The translations under genes and the position numbers were made by a program. Source: Opitutia bacterium (GTDB taxonomy: Bacteria > Verrucomicrobiota > Kiritimatiellia > CAIQIC01 > Lenti-01). Taken from it: a stretch of DNA of 57,757 nt. The stretch's first letter is position 1. Each line of letters begins with the position of its first letter. Location: contig SABN01000006.1 in NCBI GenBank assembly GCA_009928955.1, forward strand, positions 1 to 57,757, given 5' to 3'. Below the pieces are notes generated by a model that searched no databases, had not been told where the DNA came from, and saw only the letters and a list, made by a program, of their open reading frames with translations. Shown here piece by piece: positions 26,054 through 34,400 of this stretch.

Positions 26054-29000
26054 CGAGAGTCTCCACAGCCTCCGGTGCCCAGTCGACAGATTCTTCCATG
26101 GCAGGGCTGTCTTCGGGCGACGGTTCGTTGGCGGTTGCGCCTTGATCACTGAACGATTCGGGCGCGGAGCGATCTCCATAATTCTTTGGAGTCCGGGGCG
26201 GCGGGCTGTCTCCGCACTTTGGCTGCAGCCACTTCTTTTCCGTTTCTTGGGCGCGACGCATGTTTTCTTCCTGCCCCGCTTCAATCATGTCCCAAACCTG
26301 GCCTGGAATGCCCAACAATCCTTTGCCGATGTCGAGGGCCCCATCTGTGAACTCCCCCTGCCATATATTGTACAAGCCTTTGCCGAAATCAAGGGCGTCC
26401 AGCCCGTTTGGATCGCTCCGGTCCACCGGGTTGCCCCGCGCGTAGGCGTAGAGATTCAGGTCGCCCAGATAGCCGATGGGGTCGGCGCTCAGGAACCGCC
26501 GCAGGCCGGCGTGGTAGAACCGGTTGCGCATGTAGTAGAACCCGTCGCCCGCGTCGAGGACGCCGAAGCGCCCGGCGAAGGTGAAAGGATTGCGGACCCG
26601 CGCGTAGGCAAAGCCAGGCCAACCGTAGGGCAAATGCCGGTACATTCCCGAGATCGCCCCGGTCTCATCGGTCAGGGCCACGACGTTGCCGTTGGCGTCG
26701 AAGTGATGGAACTGCCAGCCGTCGGCGGAATCCCACAGGGCCACCAGATCCATCTCCCGATAGAGATACATGGCGGTCAGTCGCTGCCGGACATCGGTTT
26801 CGAAGAGCAGCCGATCCGCGTGATCCCAATGCAGGTTCCGCGTCTCGCCGCCGCGCTCGATGCGCACGCAGCGGTTGAAGCCGTCGTAGGCAAATTCCGT
26901 CGTCTCGCCGCCGCGGTGGAGGGCGGTCAGGCGGTTGCCCGCGTCGTATTCGGCCGTCCAGTCGAACGGCGCGGGCACTCCGGCGACGTTGCCGTCGGCG
27001 TCCCATTGGGAGTTCGATCCATTGACCTGGTAGAGGCCTCCCTGGATGGTCATGCCGAGATTGTCCGGCGCCAACGGCACGTCCCACGGCATGAAACCGG
27101 CCGTTTTGAGCAGGTTCGTCGTCTCCCCGGCGGCATTGCGCCGAATGCCCAAGTCCAGCAGGATGCCCGCCGGTGTTTGATGCGCCAGATTGGTCATGCG
27201 CCCGGCCCGGTCGTAATGGAACTGGCTGCCGGTTCCGTTGGACCGCTGGATGGAGCGCGTGCGGCCGACGCCGTCGTAGGCGAAGGCCATGGCATGCGCG
27301 CCCCAGGCCATGTTCGTGATGCGGTCGCGGCTGTCGCGTTGGTAGGTCACCGTCGTACCGCCGGGATAGGCCATTGTTTCGATGCGCCGGGTCGGCGAAC
27401 GGGTGAACCCCACCTCGCGGCCATCGCCGTAGCGGATGCTCATTACGTCGTCGCGCGCGTCGTGCGTCCACGCCGCGCGGCCCGCCGCTCCCGTCCAGTT
27501 CGTCAGCCGGCCGCCCCCATCGTAAGCGTAGGCATCCGTGCCGTCGGGGCGCTGGATTCCCAGCAGCAAGCCATCCGGATCATAGGTGCGGCGGATGGAC
27601 TGGCCGCGGGCATTCACGCGGTGGATCAGGCGGTCCAAGGCGTCCCACTCGAAGCGGGAATAGACGGCCTGCCCCAAATAGCGGTTTGAAACCATGCGGT
27701 CGTTGGCGTCGTACTTGAAAAAGGCCGGCAGGGTGATCAGCATGCCGGGCTCCCCCACGTAGAACGCGTCGTGGGCGATGGAAACGAGGTTGCCGTTCGC
27801 GTCGTAGTCGCGGTAGGTGTTGGCGCCGGCCGCATCGCGGACGTTCTGGAGCCGGCCGGCCGGGTCGTAGGTGGCCGCGACGACGCGCCCGACCGGATCC
27901 ACCGTGTTGGTCGGATTCCCGTTGCCGTCGTAGGCGGTTTCCGTGCGCCCCCCCGCCCCGTCCGTCCACGCGGTTTTCTCCAGCAGCGCATTGCGCTCGA
28001 TCCGATTGGTGTGGCCGTTTTCGTCGATCACGGCGATCAACCCGCAGCAGTCGTATTCATAGCGCACGCCGGCGCCGTCCGGATGCACCCGCCGGGTCAG
28101 GCGGCGATTGGCGTCGCGTTCGAATTGCGTCACATGCCCGCGTTCGTCGGTGACGGCGACGGGGTCGATGCCCGCCTCGTCCCAGACGACGTCCACGGCC
28201 CGGCCGGCGGCATCCACGACGCGGACGGGCCGCCCGAAGGCGTTGTATTCGAAGCGCGTCACGCCCCCGGCGGGATTGGTCACGGCCGTCAACTGCCCCC
28301 GCGCGTCGTACCCCATCCCCGTCGCGCGTCCCGCCGGCGTCACGATGCGGACCGGATTGCCGCGCGCATCGCGCTCGATGCGCGTCACGCCGCCCAGCGC
28401 GTTGGTCACGTGGGTCGCCCGGTCTTGGCCGTCGTAGGCGAACGTCGTGCGCGCACCGTCGGGACGCGTCACGCTGGCAAGGTTGTGCCGGGCGTCATAG
28501 GTCCGGGCCGTGGCGAAACCGCGCGGATTGACCCCGTTGGTCGGAAAACCCCGATCGTCGTATTGATGGACGGTCGTTTGGCCGTTCTCGTCGCTTTCGG
28601 AAAGCAACAAGCCGTTGGCGGTGTTGTACCAGGACTGCTCCCCTTGGGCATCCTCGAAGCCGCCCTGCCGGTTTTCCAAACCGCCGGTCTGCAAGACCCG
28701 GTTGGTGCGGCCCAACGGATCCACCACGTGGCTCAGAATGGTTCGGCCGGCGTAGCGGTAGGCAAAAGCCCAACTCCGCCCTTCCGTGCTCATCTGGATG
28801 ATGCGGTTTTCCCCGTCGTAGGCATAGGTCGTCACGTTCCCGGCCAGATCGCGAGTCTGCGTCAGATTGCCCGCGCCGTCGTAGCTGTACGCCAGATTTC
28901 CGCCGGTGGGCACGCGGACGTTGGTGCAGAGTCCGGCCGGGGAATAGGTCAGGTCCGCCGTGCGGCCCGCGGCATCCGTGATCCGGATCAGCCGGTTCGA

Positions 29001-30128
29001 CGACCACGTGAACCGCACCGCGTTGCCGTTGCGATCCTCGATCGCCTGCAGCGGATAGCGCGTTCCGTAATCCGTCGATGGATAGACCAGCATGGGCGCC
29101 TCGAACAGATGGACCCGATCGGACGCCTTGTCGCGATAGCGGAAATAACGCATCAGGTTCGTGGTGAAGGCGGTCAATTCGTCGCGCAGCCCGGCGGAGG
29201 GGATATAGGCATCGCCGGTCCCGGTGTTGAAGGTGAACAAGGCGCGCCGCCCGTCGGGCAGGCAGACTTCTCGGCCGAACTGGTGCGTCACGAGGGGCGC
29301 GTCGCAGCTGAAGTCCCACCCGTTGCCGAACAGTCCGCGCTCCGAAGGATCGCCGCTGTGCGTGCGGGCCAGGCTCACGTCCGGCCCCAAGCCCTCCCAG
29401 GCGAAATCCACGTCCTGGATCACCGGCGCCAGCGTCGCCATGTTGACGCGGAAAACCGGCAGCCCCATCCTCGCGCAGCCCCCGCATCCGAACGGCGGCT
29501 TGCGGACGCTCGGCTGCAGCGGCGTCCAGGCCGTGCCGAAGCCCTTCACCCACGGCGCATCCGCCACGTCCTCGGTGCCATACACGTCGCTGAACGACCA
29601 CACGAAGATCTGCACCCACTTCGTGGTCCCGCCCCGGCTTGGAGTGTTGGTGGGATTGCCCAGCCACTGGCCGAGAAACGACAGGCGCACGACGTTGCTG
29701 GCGGAATTGCGATAGAAAAACTCCTGATGGGCCAGCGACATCTCTCCCGGCGCATCCGGCCAGTTGGTGATGTTTTCATACCAGTTGGTCGCCACGTACG
29801 AATGGTACTCGTCCTGCCCGAACGACGGGATGCCGATGTTGACGCCCATCGCATAGGGCGCAAGTTGCCGGCCGCCATCCTCCAGCAAGGGCGACGGCGT
29901 CCAAGACGCCTCCACCGTGATCCGCTTGCCCTGCGTGAATTCCGTGGCGCAATGGATTTCCACGATGTCGCCCGACGTGAAGCGGTTCAGTTCCAAACCG
30001 GAAGTGGACCCGTTGATGTTCCACGTGAAGGTCTCGCCCGCCGCCTGCGTGGTGAGCGCCTCCGCCGGGGGCGGCGACAACCCCAGCCCGCACGCAAAAA
30101 CCGCAAGGGAAAGGAGACCTTTCTTCAT
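26046..30128 (-). CDS. Secreted RHS/YD-repeat protein A
   Basis: 1360 residues with signal peptide MKKGLLSLAVFACGLGLS. An N-terminal beta domain of ~260 residues leads into a Cys-containing DUF6531-like entry domain (FGCGGCARMGLPVFRV, then LGPDVSLARTHSG and GLFGNGWDFS). YD repeats of the form YDxxGRLTxxxxxxG fill about residues 400-1200. The RHS-core end is recognisable: GMYRHLPYGWPGF, YYMRNRFYHAGLRRFLSADPIG and LNLYAYARGNPVDRSDPNGLD. The tip is only ~115 residues, acidic and Pro-rich at its end, and matches no toxin domain I know. It overlaps the next gene by 8 nt. Confidence 0.9.
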   Translation of the reverse strand: MKKGLLSLAVFACGLGLSPPPAEALTTQAAGETFTWNINGSTSGLELNRFTSGDIVEIHCATEFTQGKRITVEASWTPSPLLEDGGRQLAPYAMGVNIGIPSFGQDEYHSYVATNWYENITNWPDAPGEMSLAHQEFFYRNSASNVVRLSFLGQWLGNPTNTPSRGGTTKWVQIFVWSFSDVYGTEDVADAPWVKGFGTAWTPLQPSVRKPPFGCGGCARMGLPVFRVNMATLAPVIQDVDFAWEGLGPDVSLARTHSGDPSERGLFGNGWDFSCDAPLVTHQFGREVCLPDGRRALFTFNTGTGDAYIPSAGLRDELTAFTTNLMRYFRYRDKASDRVHLFEAPMLVYPSTDYGTRYPLQAIEDRNGNAVRFTWSSNRLIRITDAAGRTADLTYSPAGLCTNVRVPTGGNLAYSYDGAGNLTQTRDLAGNVTTYAYDGENRIIQMSTEGRSWAFAYRYAGRTILSHVVDPLGRTNRVLQTGGLENRQGGFEDAQGEQSWYNTANGLLLSESDENGQTTVHQYDDRGFPTNGVNPRGFATARTYDARHNLASVTRPDGARTTFAYDGQDRATHVTNALGGVTRIERDARGNPVRIVTPAGRATGMGYDARGQLTAVTNPAGGVTRFEYNAFGRPVRVVDAAGRAVDVVWDEAGIDPVAVTDERGHVTQFERDANRRLTRRVHPDGAGVRYEYDCCGLIAVIDENGHTNRIERNALLEKTAWTDGAGGRTETAYDGNGNPTNTVDPVGRVVAATYDPAGRLQNVRDAAGANTYRDYDANGNLVSIAHDAFYVGEPGMLITLPAFFKYDANDRMVSNRYLGQAVYSRFEWDALDRLIHRVNARGQSIRRTYDPDGLLLGIQRPDGTDAYAYDGGGRLTNWTGAAGRAAWTHDARDDVMSIRYGDGREVGFTRSPTRRIETMAYPGGTTVTYQRDSRDRITNMAWGAHAMAFAYDGVGRTRSIQRSNGTGSQFHYDRAGRMTNLAHQTPAGILLDLGIRRNAAGETTNLLKTAGFMPWDVPLAPDNLGMTIQGGLYQVNGSNSQWDADGNVAGVPAPFDWTAEYDAGNRLTALHRGGETTEFAYDGFNRCVRIERGGETRNLHWDHADRLLFETDVRQRLTAMYLYREMDLVALWDSADGWQFHHFDANGNVVALTDETGAISGMYRHLPYGWPGFAYARVRNPFTFAGRFGVLDAGDGFYYMRNRFYHAGLRRFLSADPIGYLGDLNLYAYARGNPVDRSDPNGLDALDFGKGLYNIWQGEFTDGALDIGKGLLGIPGQVWDMIEAGQEENMRRAQETEKKWLQPKCGDSPPPRTPKNYGDRSAPESFSDQGATANEPSPEDSPAMEESVDWAPEAVETLDE

Positions 30129-30134
30129 ACAACC

Positions 30135-30163
30135 CTTGTAGCGGGGTCCCGCCCCAAAATCAA
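30135..30163 (-). promoter_or_regulatory. Promoter of RHS protein A
   Basis: Minus strand: -35 TTGATT (30158-30163), 17-nt spacer, -10 TACAAG (30135-30140). The ATG begins 6 nt after the -10. Confidence 0.55.
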
Positions 30164-30537
30164 ACGGGAATCGCAAAAGCCGGAAAATCAGAAACTGGCG
30201 ACAACGGGCAACACATGTGATCATTGGATATTGAGATTTCTTTGCCCCCCGCGACCTTGGTTGAGGGACGCCGCGCCGTCGCGTCCGCGGCCCGCCGATC
30301 CCGGCAGCCCGGACGGCTCGATCGAATCCAGAACGGACCGGCGGCTTCCAGCCGCCGTTTTCCTCCGTTTCCCCGGTGGCAAGATGCCGCCAATCCGCTC
30401 CGAACAAAAATTCGCTCCTCCTGTTTTCCTGTTTCTTTTCCAGGCGGGCAACACGGAGGTTGCCCCTCCCAATGGCTGTTCACTTGATGATTGGATATTG
30501 AATATTGGTTGTTGGATATTGAATCTTCTCTTCTCTC
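30164..30537. other. Repeat-rich intergenic region between cassette 1 and cassette 2
   Basis: No gene is supported between 30129 and 30537. Contents: a TTGGATATTG word (30226-30235), a REP-like GC-rich segment (30264-30317) related to the one at 31341-31410, a CGGCGGCTTCCAGCCGCCG hairpin with a following TTTT (about 30340-30362), and a TTGGATATTG/TTGAATATTG tract (30492-30528). These look like dispersed intergenic repeats. Confidence 0.6.
30264..30317. repeat. Partial REP-like element
   Basis: GAGGGACGCCGCGCCGTC (30264-30281) and AGCCCGGACGGC (30306-30317) match the two arms of the 31341-31410 element. The second arm is truncated. Confidence 0.55.
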
Positions 30538-31476
30538 TCAAGGCACTTCCACCTGGATCCGGTAATTCCGCTTGGCCGGCGGCGCGCTGCTGTCGCTCAT
30601 GCCATCCACCCCGCCCACCCCGGGCCGCGGCTCCGTGCCCGGCACGTTGCTCCACGAGGCGCCGGCCAGCAGGTCGTCGGTGTATTGGAAAGTATAGACC
30701 CGCCCCGTGGACCCCGGCTGGAACTGCACCGTCAGCGGCGGTCCGTTGGAAATGGACAGCACGCGGAACTGGTCGTTCACGTCGCCCGGATCGGTGTCGG
30801 CGACGTTCTCGTGCCGCAGCGTGGTGTTTTTGCCGGCCACGATGCGCGCATCCACGTCGTTCCAGTCTTCGCCGGCTTCCGGCGCAATCCCGTGGGCGGC
30901 GTACCAGTCGAGATCGGCGCCGCCCTGGCTCAGGAACGAAGCGATCACCGTCAGGTCGGCCATCACCTCGGCATCCGTGCGCGGGTTGGCCTCGCTGTCG
31001 TCGCTCCAGCCGTGGAAAACCGCGCTGGCGTTCTCTCCCTTCGCCTCGACGGGCGTACCACTCTGGCCTTCGGCGACGACCTGCGTGGCCACGCCGTCGA
31101 TCCAGCCGCCCGTCCCGGCGCGGTAGACCAGCGTATAGGTCGTCGCGCCGCCGGCCGTCGTCGTGCGCTGGAGCAGGTTGCCGTTGGCGTCGTAGACGTA
31201 GGCGATCGCCGCCCCGCCATCGTACGCCGCGTTCGTCAGCCGCCCCGCGTCGTCGTAGGAATACGTGATCGTTTCCGCGGCGAAGGCGGATGCGGCCAGC
31301 GCGGCCAGCGCCAACACCACCCATCCGCACCGTTTTGCAGGTAGGGACGCCGCGCCGCCGGCGTCCGAATCCAAACCAACAGCCCGGACGGCGCGGCGCG
31401 CCGTCCCTACCCCTCTCTCCCTTGAACATTGGATATTGGACATTGGATATTGGATATTCAAATTTTTTGTCTTCAT
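30538..31476 (-). CDS. Small secreted YD-repeat partner protein 2
   Basis: 312 residues. The ATG lies 2 nt after the RHS protein B stop. Residues 1-4 (MKTK) are followed by ~45 residues translated from dispersed repeats (NLNIQYPMSNIQ, then RRAVRAVGLDSDAGGAASL), and only then by the hydrophobic signal core (GWVVLALAALAASAFA). Two YD units follow (YSYDDAGRLTNAAYDGGA and YVYDANGNLLQR). Then come an InlB B-repeat-like segment (VAEGQSGTPVEAKGE, FHGWSDD), an EF-like acidic patch and the C-terminal beta module (FQPGSTGRVYTFQYTDDL, ending NYRIQVEVP). Export probably depends on an internal start or tolerance of the long N-region. Function unknown. Confidence 0.75.
   Translation of the reverse strand: MKTKNLNIQYPMSNIQCSRERGVGTARRAVRAVGLDSDAGGAASLPAKRCGWVVLALAALAASAFAAETITYSYDDAGRLTNAAYDGGAAIAYVYDANGNLLQRTTTAGGATTYTLVYRAGTGGWIDGVATQVVAEGQSGTPVEAKGENASAVFHGWSDDSEANPRTDAEVMADLTVIASFLSQGGADLDWYAAHGIAPEAGEDWNDVDARIVAGKNTTLRHENVADTDPGDVNDQFRVLSISNGPPLTVQFQPGSTGRVYTFQYTDDLLAGASWSNVPGTEPRPGVGGVDGMSDSSAPPAKRNYRIQVEVP
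31341..31460. repeat. REP-like inverted repeat plus TTGGATATTG tract inside a coding region
   Basis: GTAGGGACGCCGCGCCG (31341-31357) and CGGCGCGCCGTCCCTAC (31394-31410) are near-perfect inverted arms of a REP/BIME-like element. Next to it, 31429-31460 is a run of TTGGATATTGGACATTGG words. The block is read in frame as the N-terminal extension of the 30538-31476 protein. Confidence 0.75.
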
Positions 31477-31478
31477 GC

Positions 31479-34400
31479 TCAGTTCTCCGAATTCCCCGAC
31501 GTTCCCAGTTTGAACGGCTTGACGTCCAGCGAGCCGTCGCCGCCTTCCCAGCCGAAGGACAGTTTGATTTTTTTGTTGCCTGGGGGTTGGACCGGCTTGC
31601 CCGGCGGCAACGCATTTTGGAAAACGCCCAGGTTTTGCAGCGCCTTTCGCTTCAGCCCGGAACCCAGATGCAAGGCGGTGGCGACGGTTGCCTTCTTCCC
31701 GGGATCGGAATCCGCCGGTTTCTTGTCGTGTTCGGCCAACCACTCCCGGAACTGGCGCTCTTCCGCCTCGATCAGCGCCCTGGCCTCCTTCGCGGGCATC
31801 TTCTCGATGGCTTCCGCCCATTCCTGCAATGGACACTTGAGCCCGGCGGCCACGGGGGAAACGACGGCTACGCCGAAATCGAACGGGCCGTCTTCCTTCT
31901 CAGCCATCCATTCCCGGAACTGGCGCTCTTCCGCCTCGATCAGCGCCCTGGCCTCCTTCGCGGGCATCTTCTCGATGGCTTCCGCCCAGGCCTGCAATGG
32001 GCACTTGGGCCCAGCCGCCACGGGAGATACGACACTTCCGGATTGACCATCGAAGAATCCCAGGCGCTCCCCGAACGGCTTCTCCCTCAATTTCCTTTCT
32101 TTTTTCCGCAAGTGTTCGGTGAAAGCATCTTGTTCCGCTATCCAATTCTCCGGATCACCCATCCAATCCGCAGCGCCAGGATCGACGGCGACCGGAGTGG
32201 CGGTTGACCCGGGCGAGACAGCCACGGGCGGCAGTTCGATTTCGCCGCCGGGAATCGGACTCCAGACGTTGCGGACGAGATCAATTTCTCCCAAAAAGCG
32301 CCGGTTCACGACCGAGAGTTTTTGGGGCACTACATTGTCCAGATCCTGCCAGGTTCCGTCGTTTTCGGAGTACTCCCATAAACCGTGCCCCGGTGCATTG
32401 GCCGTGCTGCCCATGCGGGACGGTGCCTTCTCTCCTTCCGTCGGCATGAGGCCGTAGCGCGCGGTCTTTTGCCACTCGTATTCAGGCGAAATGTTTAAAT
32501 ATCTTCGGCCTCTCCCGCCCAAAACAATCTCGGCGATCAATTCCCCGAACGAAAAGTCTTGAGTCACAAGCATGATCCACAGTGTTTTTCTCGGAATAAG
32601 GTCCCTCCCACTGACATCAGCAAAGTTGACGGGGTCGGCGTTGGCATAGATGTAGGGATTGAGGGCGTGGGGGTTGGCGGTTTGGGGCCAGAGGGGTTCG
32701 GGAGAGAGGAACGCGCGGGTGCGGGCGTCGTACCAGCGGGCGCGGACGTGGTAGAGATCGCCGGTGCCCTCGGCGCGGATGCCGTGGCGTCCGAGGAAGC
32801 GGAACGGATTGCCGAGCGCGGACGGCGCGGGCTCGAGTTCGAGTCCGCCGGGCTCGTAGGCGTAGGCCTCGGCGACGGCGCCGACCGCATCCACGAGGGC
32901 GACGGCGTTTCCGGAGTAGTCGAAGCGGTAGTGGTGCACGGCATGGCCTTCGGCCTGGGCCACGACGTAGAGCAGCGCGCCGCCGGGCGTCCAGACGTAC
33001 CAGTTCGTCCCGTCGTCCACCAGCGGAGCGCCGCCGAGCGCCGGATGGCACGCCAGCGGCTGGCCGTCGCGCGCCGTGATACTTCCGAACGCGTCGTAGG
33101 AGAAGGCTGAAGGCTGAAGGGGGAAGGCTGAAGGGGCGACGTTGGTCAGGAGTCCGTTGGGACTCCATTGGTATTGATACCGGTCGTCGGCGGTGCGCCG
33201 GGCGAGGCCGTCGTAGGCGGCGGAGGGATTCGCGAGCTGCGCCGCGGCGTCGAATTGGTTCACGTCCGCGCCGGCGGCCAGCAGCGCCCCGGCGGGCTTG
33301 GGTACCTCGCGGGTTTCGGAAAGGAGCCGCCCGGCGGCATCGTAGACGTACTGCAGATCGATGCCGGGGGTGGCCTGGATGCGCGTCACGCGTCCGGCGG
33401 CATCGTAGGTGAAATCGTTCGTGCCGCCGTGGCTGTCGGTCTGGCGCACGAGGCGGCCGTCGGCGTCGTACGCGAAGGCGACCTGCGTGCCGGTCAGGGC
33501 ATCGGACACCGTGGCGAGGCGCCCGCTGACCGGATCGTAGGCGTACGCCACGGCGAACGCTCCGTCGGCATAGGCCACCGACGCCAGCCGCCCCCCGGGG
33601 GTCCACGCCGCGGCGTAGGCTTGGCCGTTGACCAGCGCGTTGGTCACGCGGCCGGCCGCGTCGCGGGCCAGCGCCACGCCGTCGGCGGCTGCCAGCCGCC
33701 CGGCGGCATCGTATGCATAGGCCAGTTCCAGCCCGGCGGACCAGACCCGCCCGGTCACCTGCCCGGCCGCGTCGTGGCGCACATCCACCGTCGAACCGTC
33801 GGCGCGCAGCAGGCGCGCCACGCGCCCGAGTTCGTCGCGCTCGCAGGCGTTGGTGCGGCCAAGCGGATCGACGTCCTCCAGCCAGCGGCCCATCGGCGTC
33901 CAGGCGCGCGTCCATTCGTTGCTGCCCAGATCCACGATGCGCACGACGTTGCCCAGCGCGTCGCGCTCGTAGGCGGCGGACGCGCCGCCGTTGAGCGTCA
34001 CCCGCGCCAGCCCGTCGAGCAGATCGTATTCGTACGCCGTGGCGCGGCCTTCGGCATCGGTCTGCGCCACGCGCCGCCCCGCCGCGTCGTAGTCGTAGGC
34101 CGCAACCCCGCCGGCGGCATCCACCGCGTTGGTGACGCGCCCGAGCGCATCGCGCCGCAGCGTCTGCACGTGGCCCAGCGGGCTGGCAACGGTGGCCAGC
34201 CGCCCCGCGGCGTCGTAGGCGTTCGTCCACGCCTCCGCCCCGGCGCGCCGCACCAGCGGCCGGCCCGTCGCGTCGTAGTCCGTTTCCACGGCGACGCCGT
34301 CGCCGTCGGCGGCCCGCACCAGCCGCCCCAGCTCGTCGTACGCGAAGGTCGCGGCGCCGCCCGCGCGGTCCACCACGGACGTGACCTGCCCCAGCACGTC

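Noticed and set aside
30487..30530. TTGGATATTG tracts as a CRISPR array
   Set aside because: Units are ~10 nt, irregular and without spacers of constant length; no cas genes are in the window.
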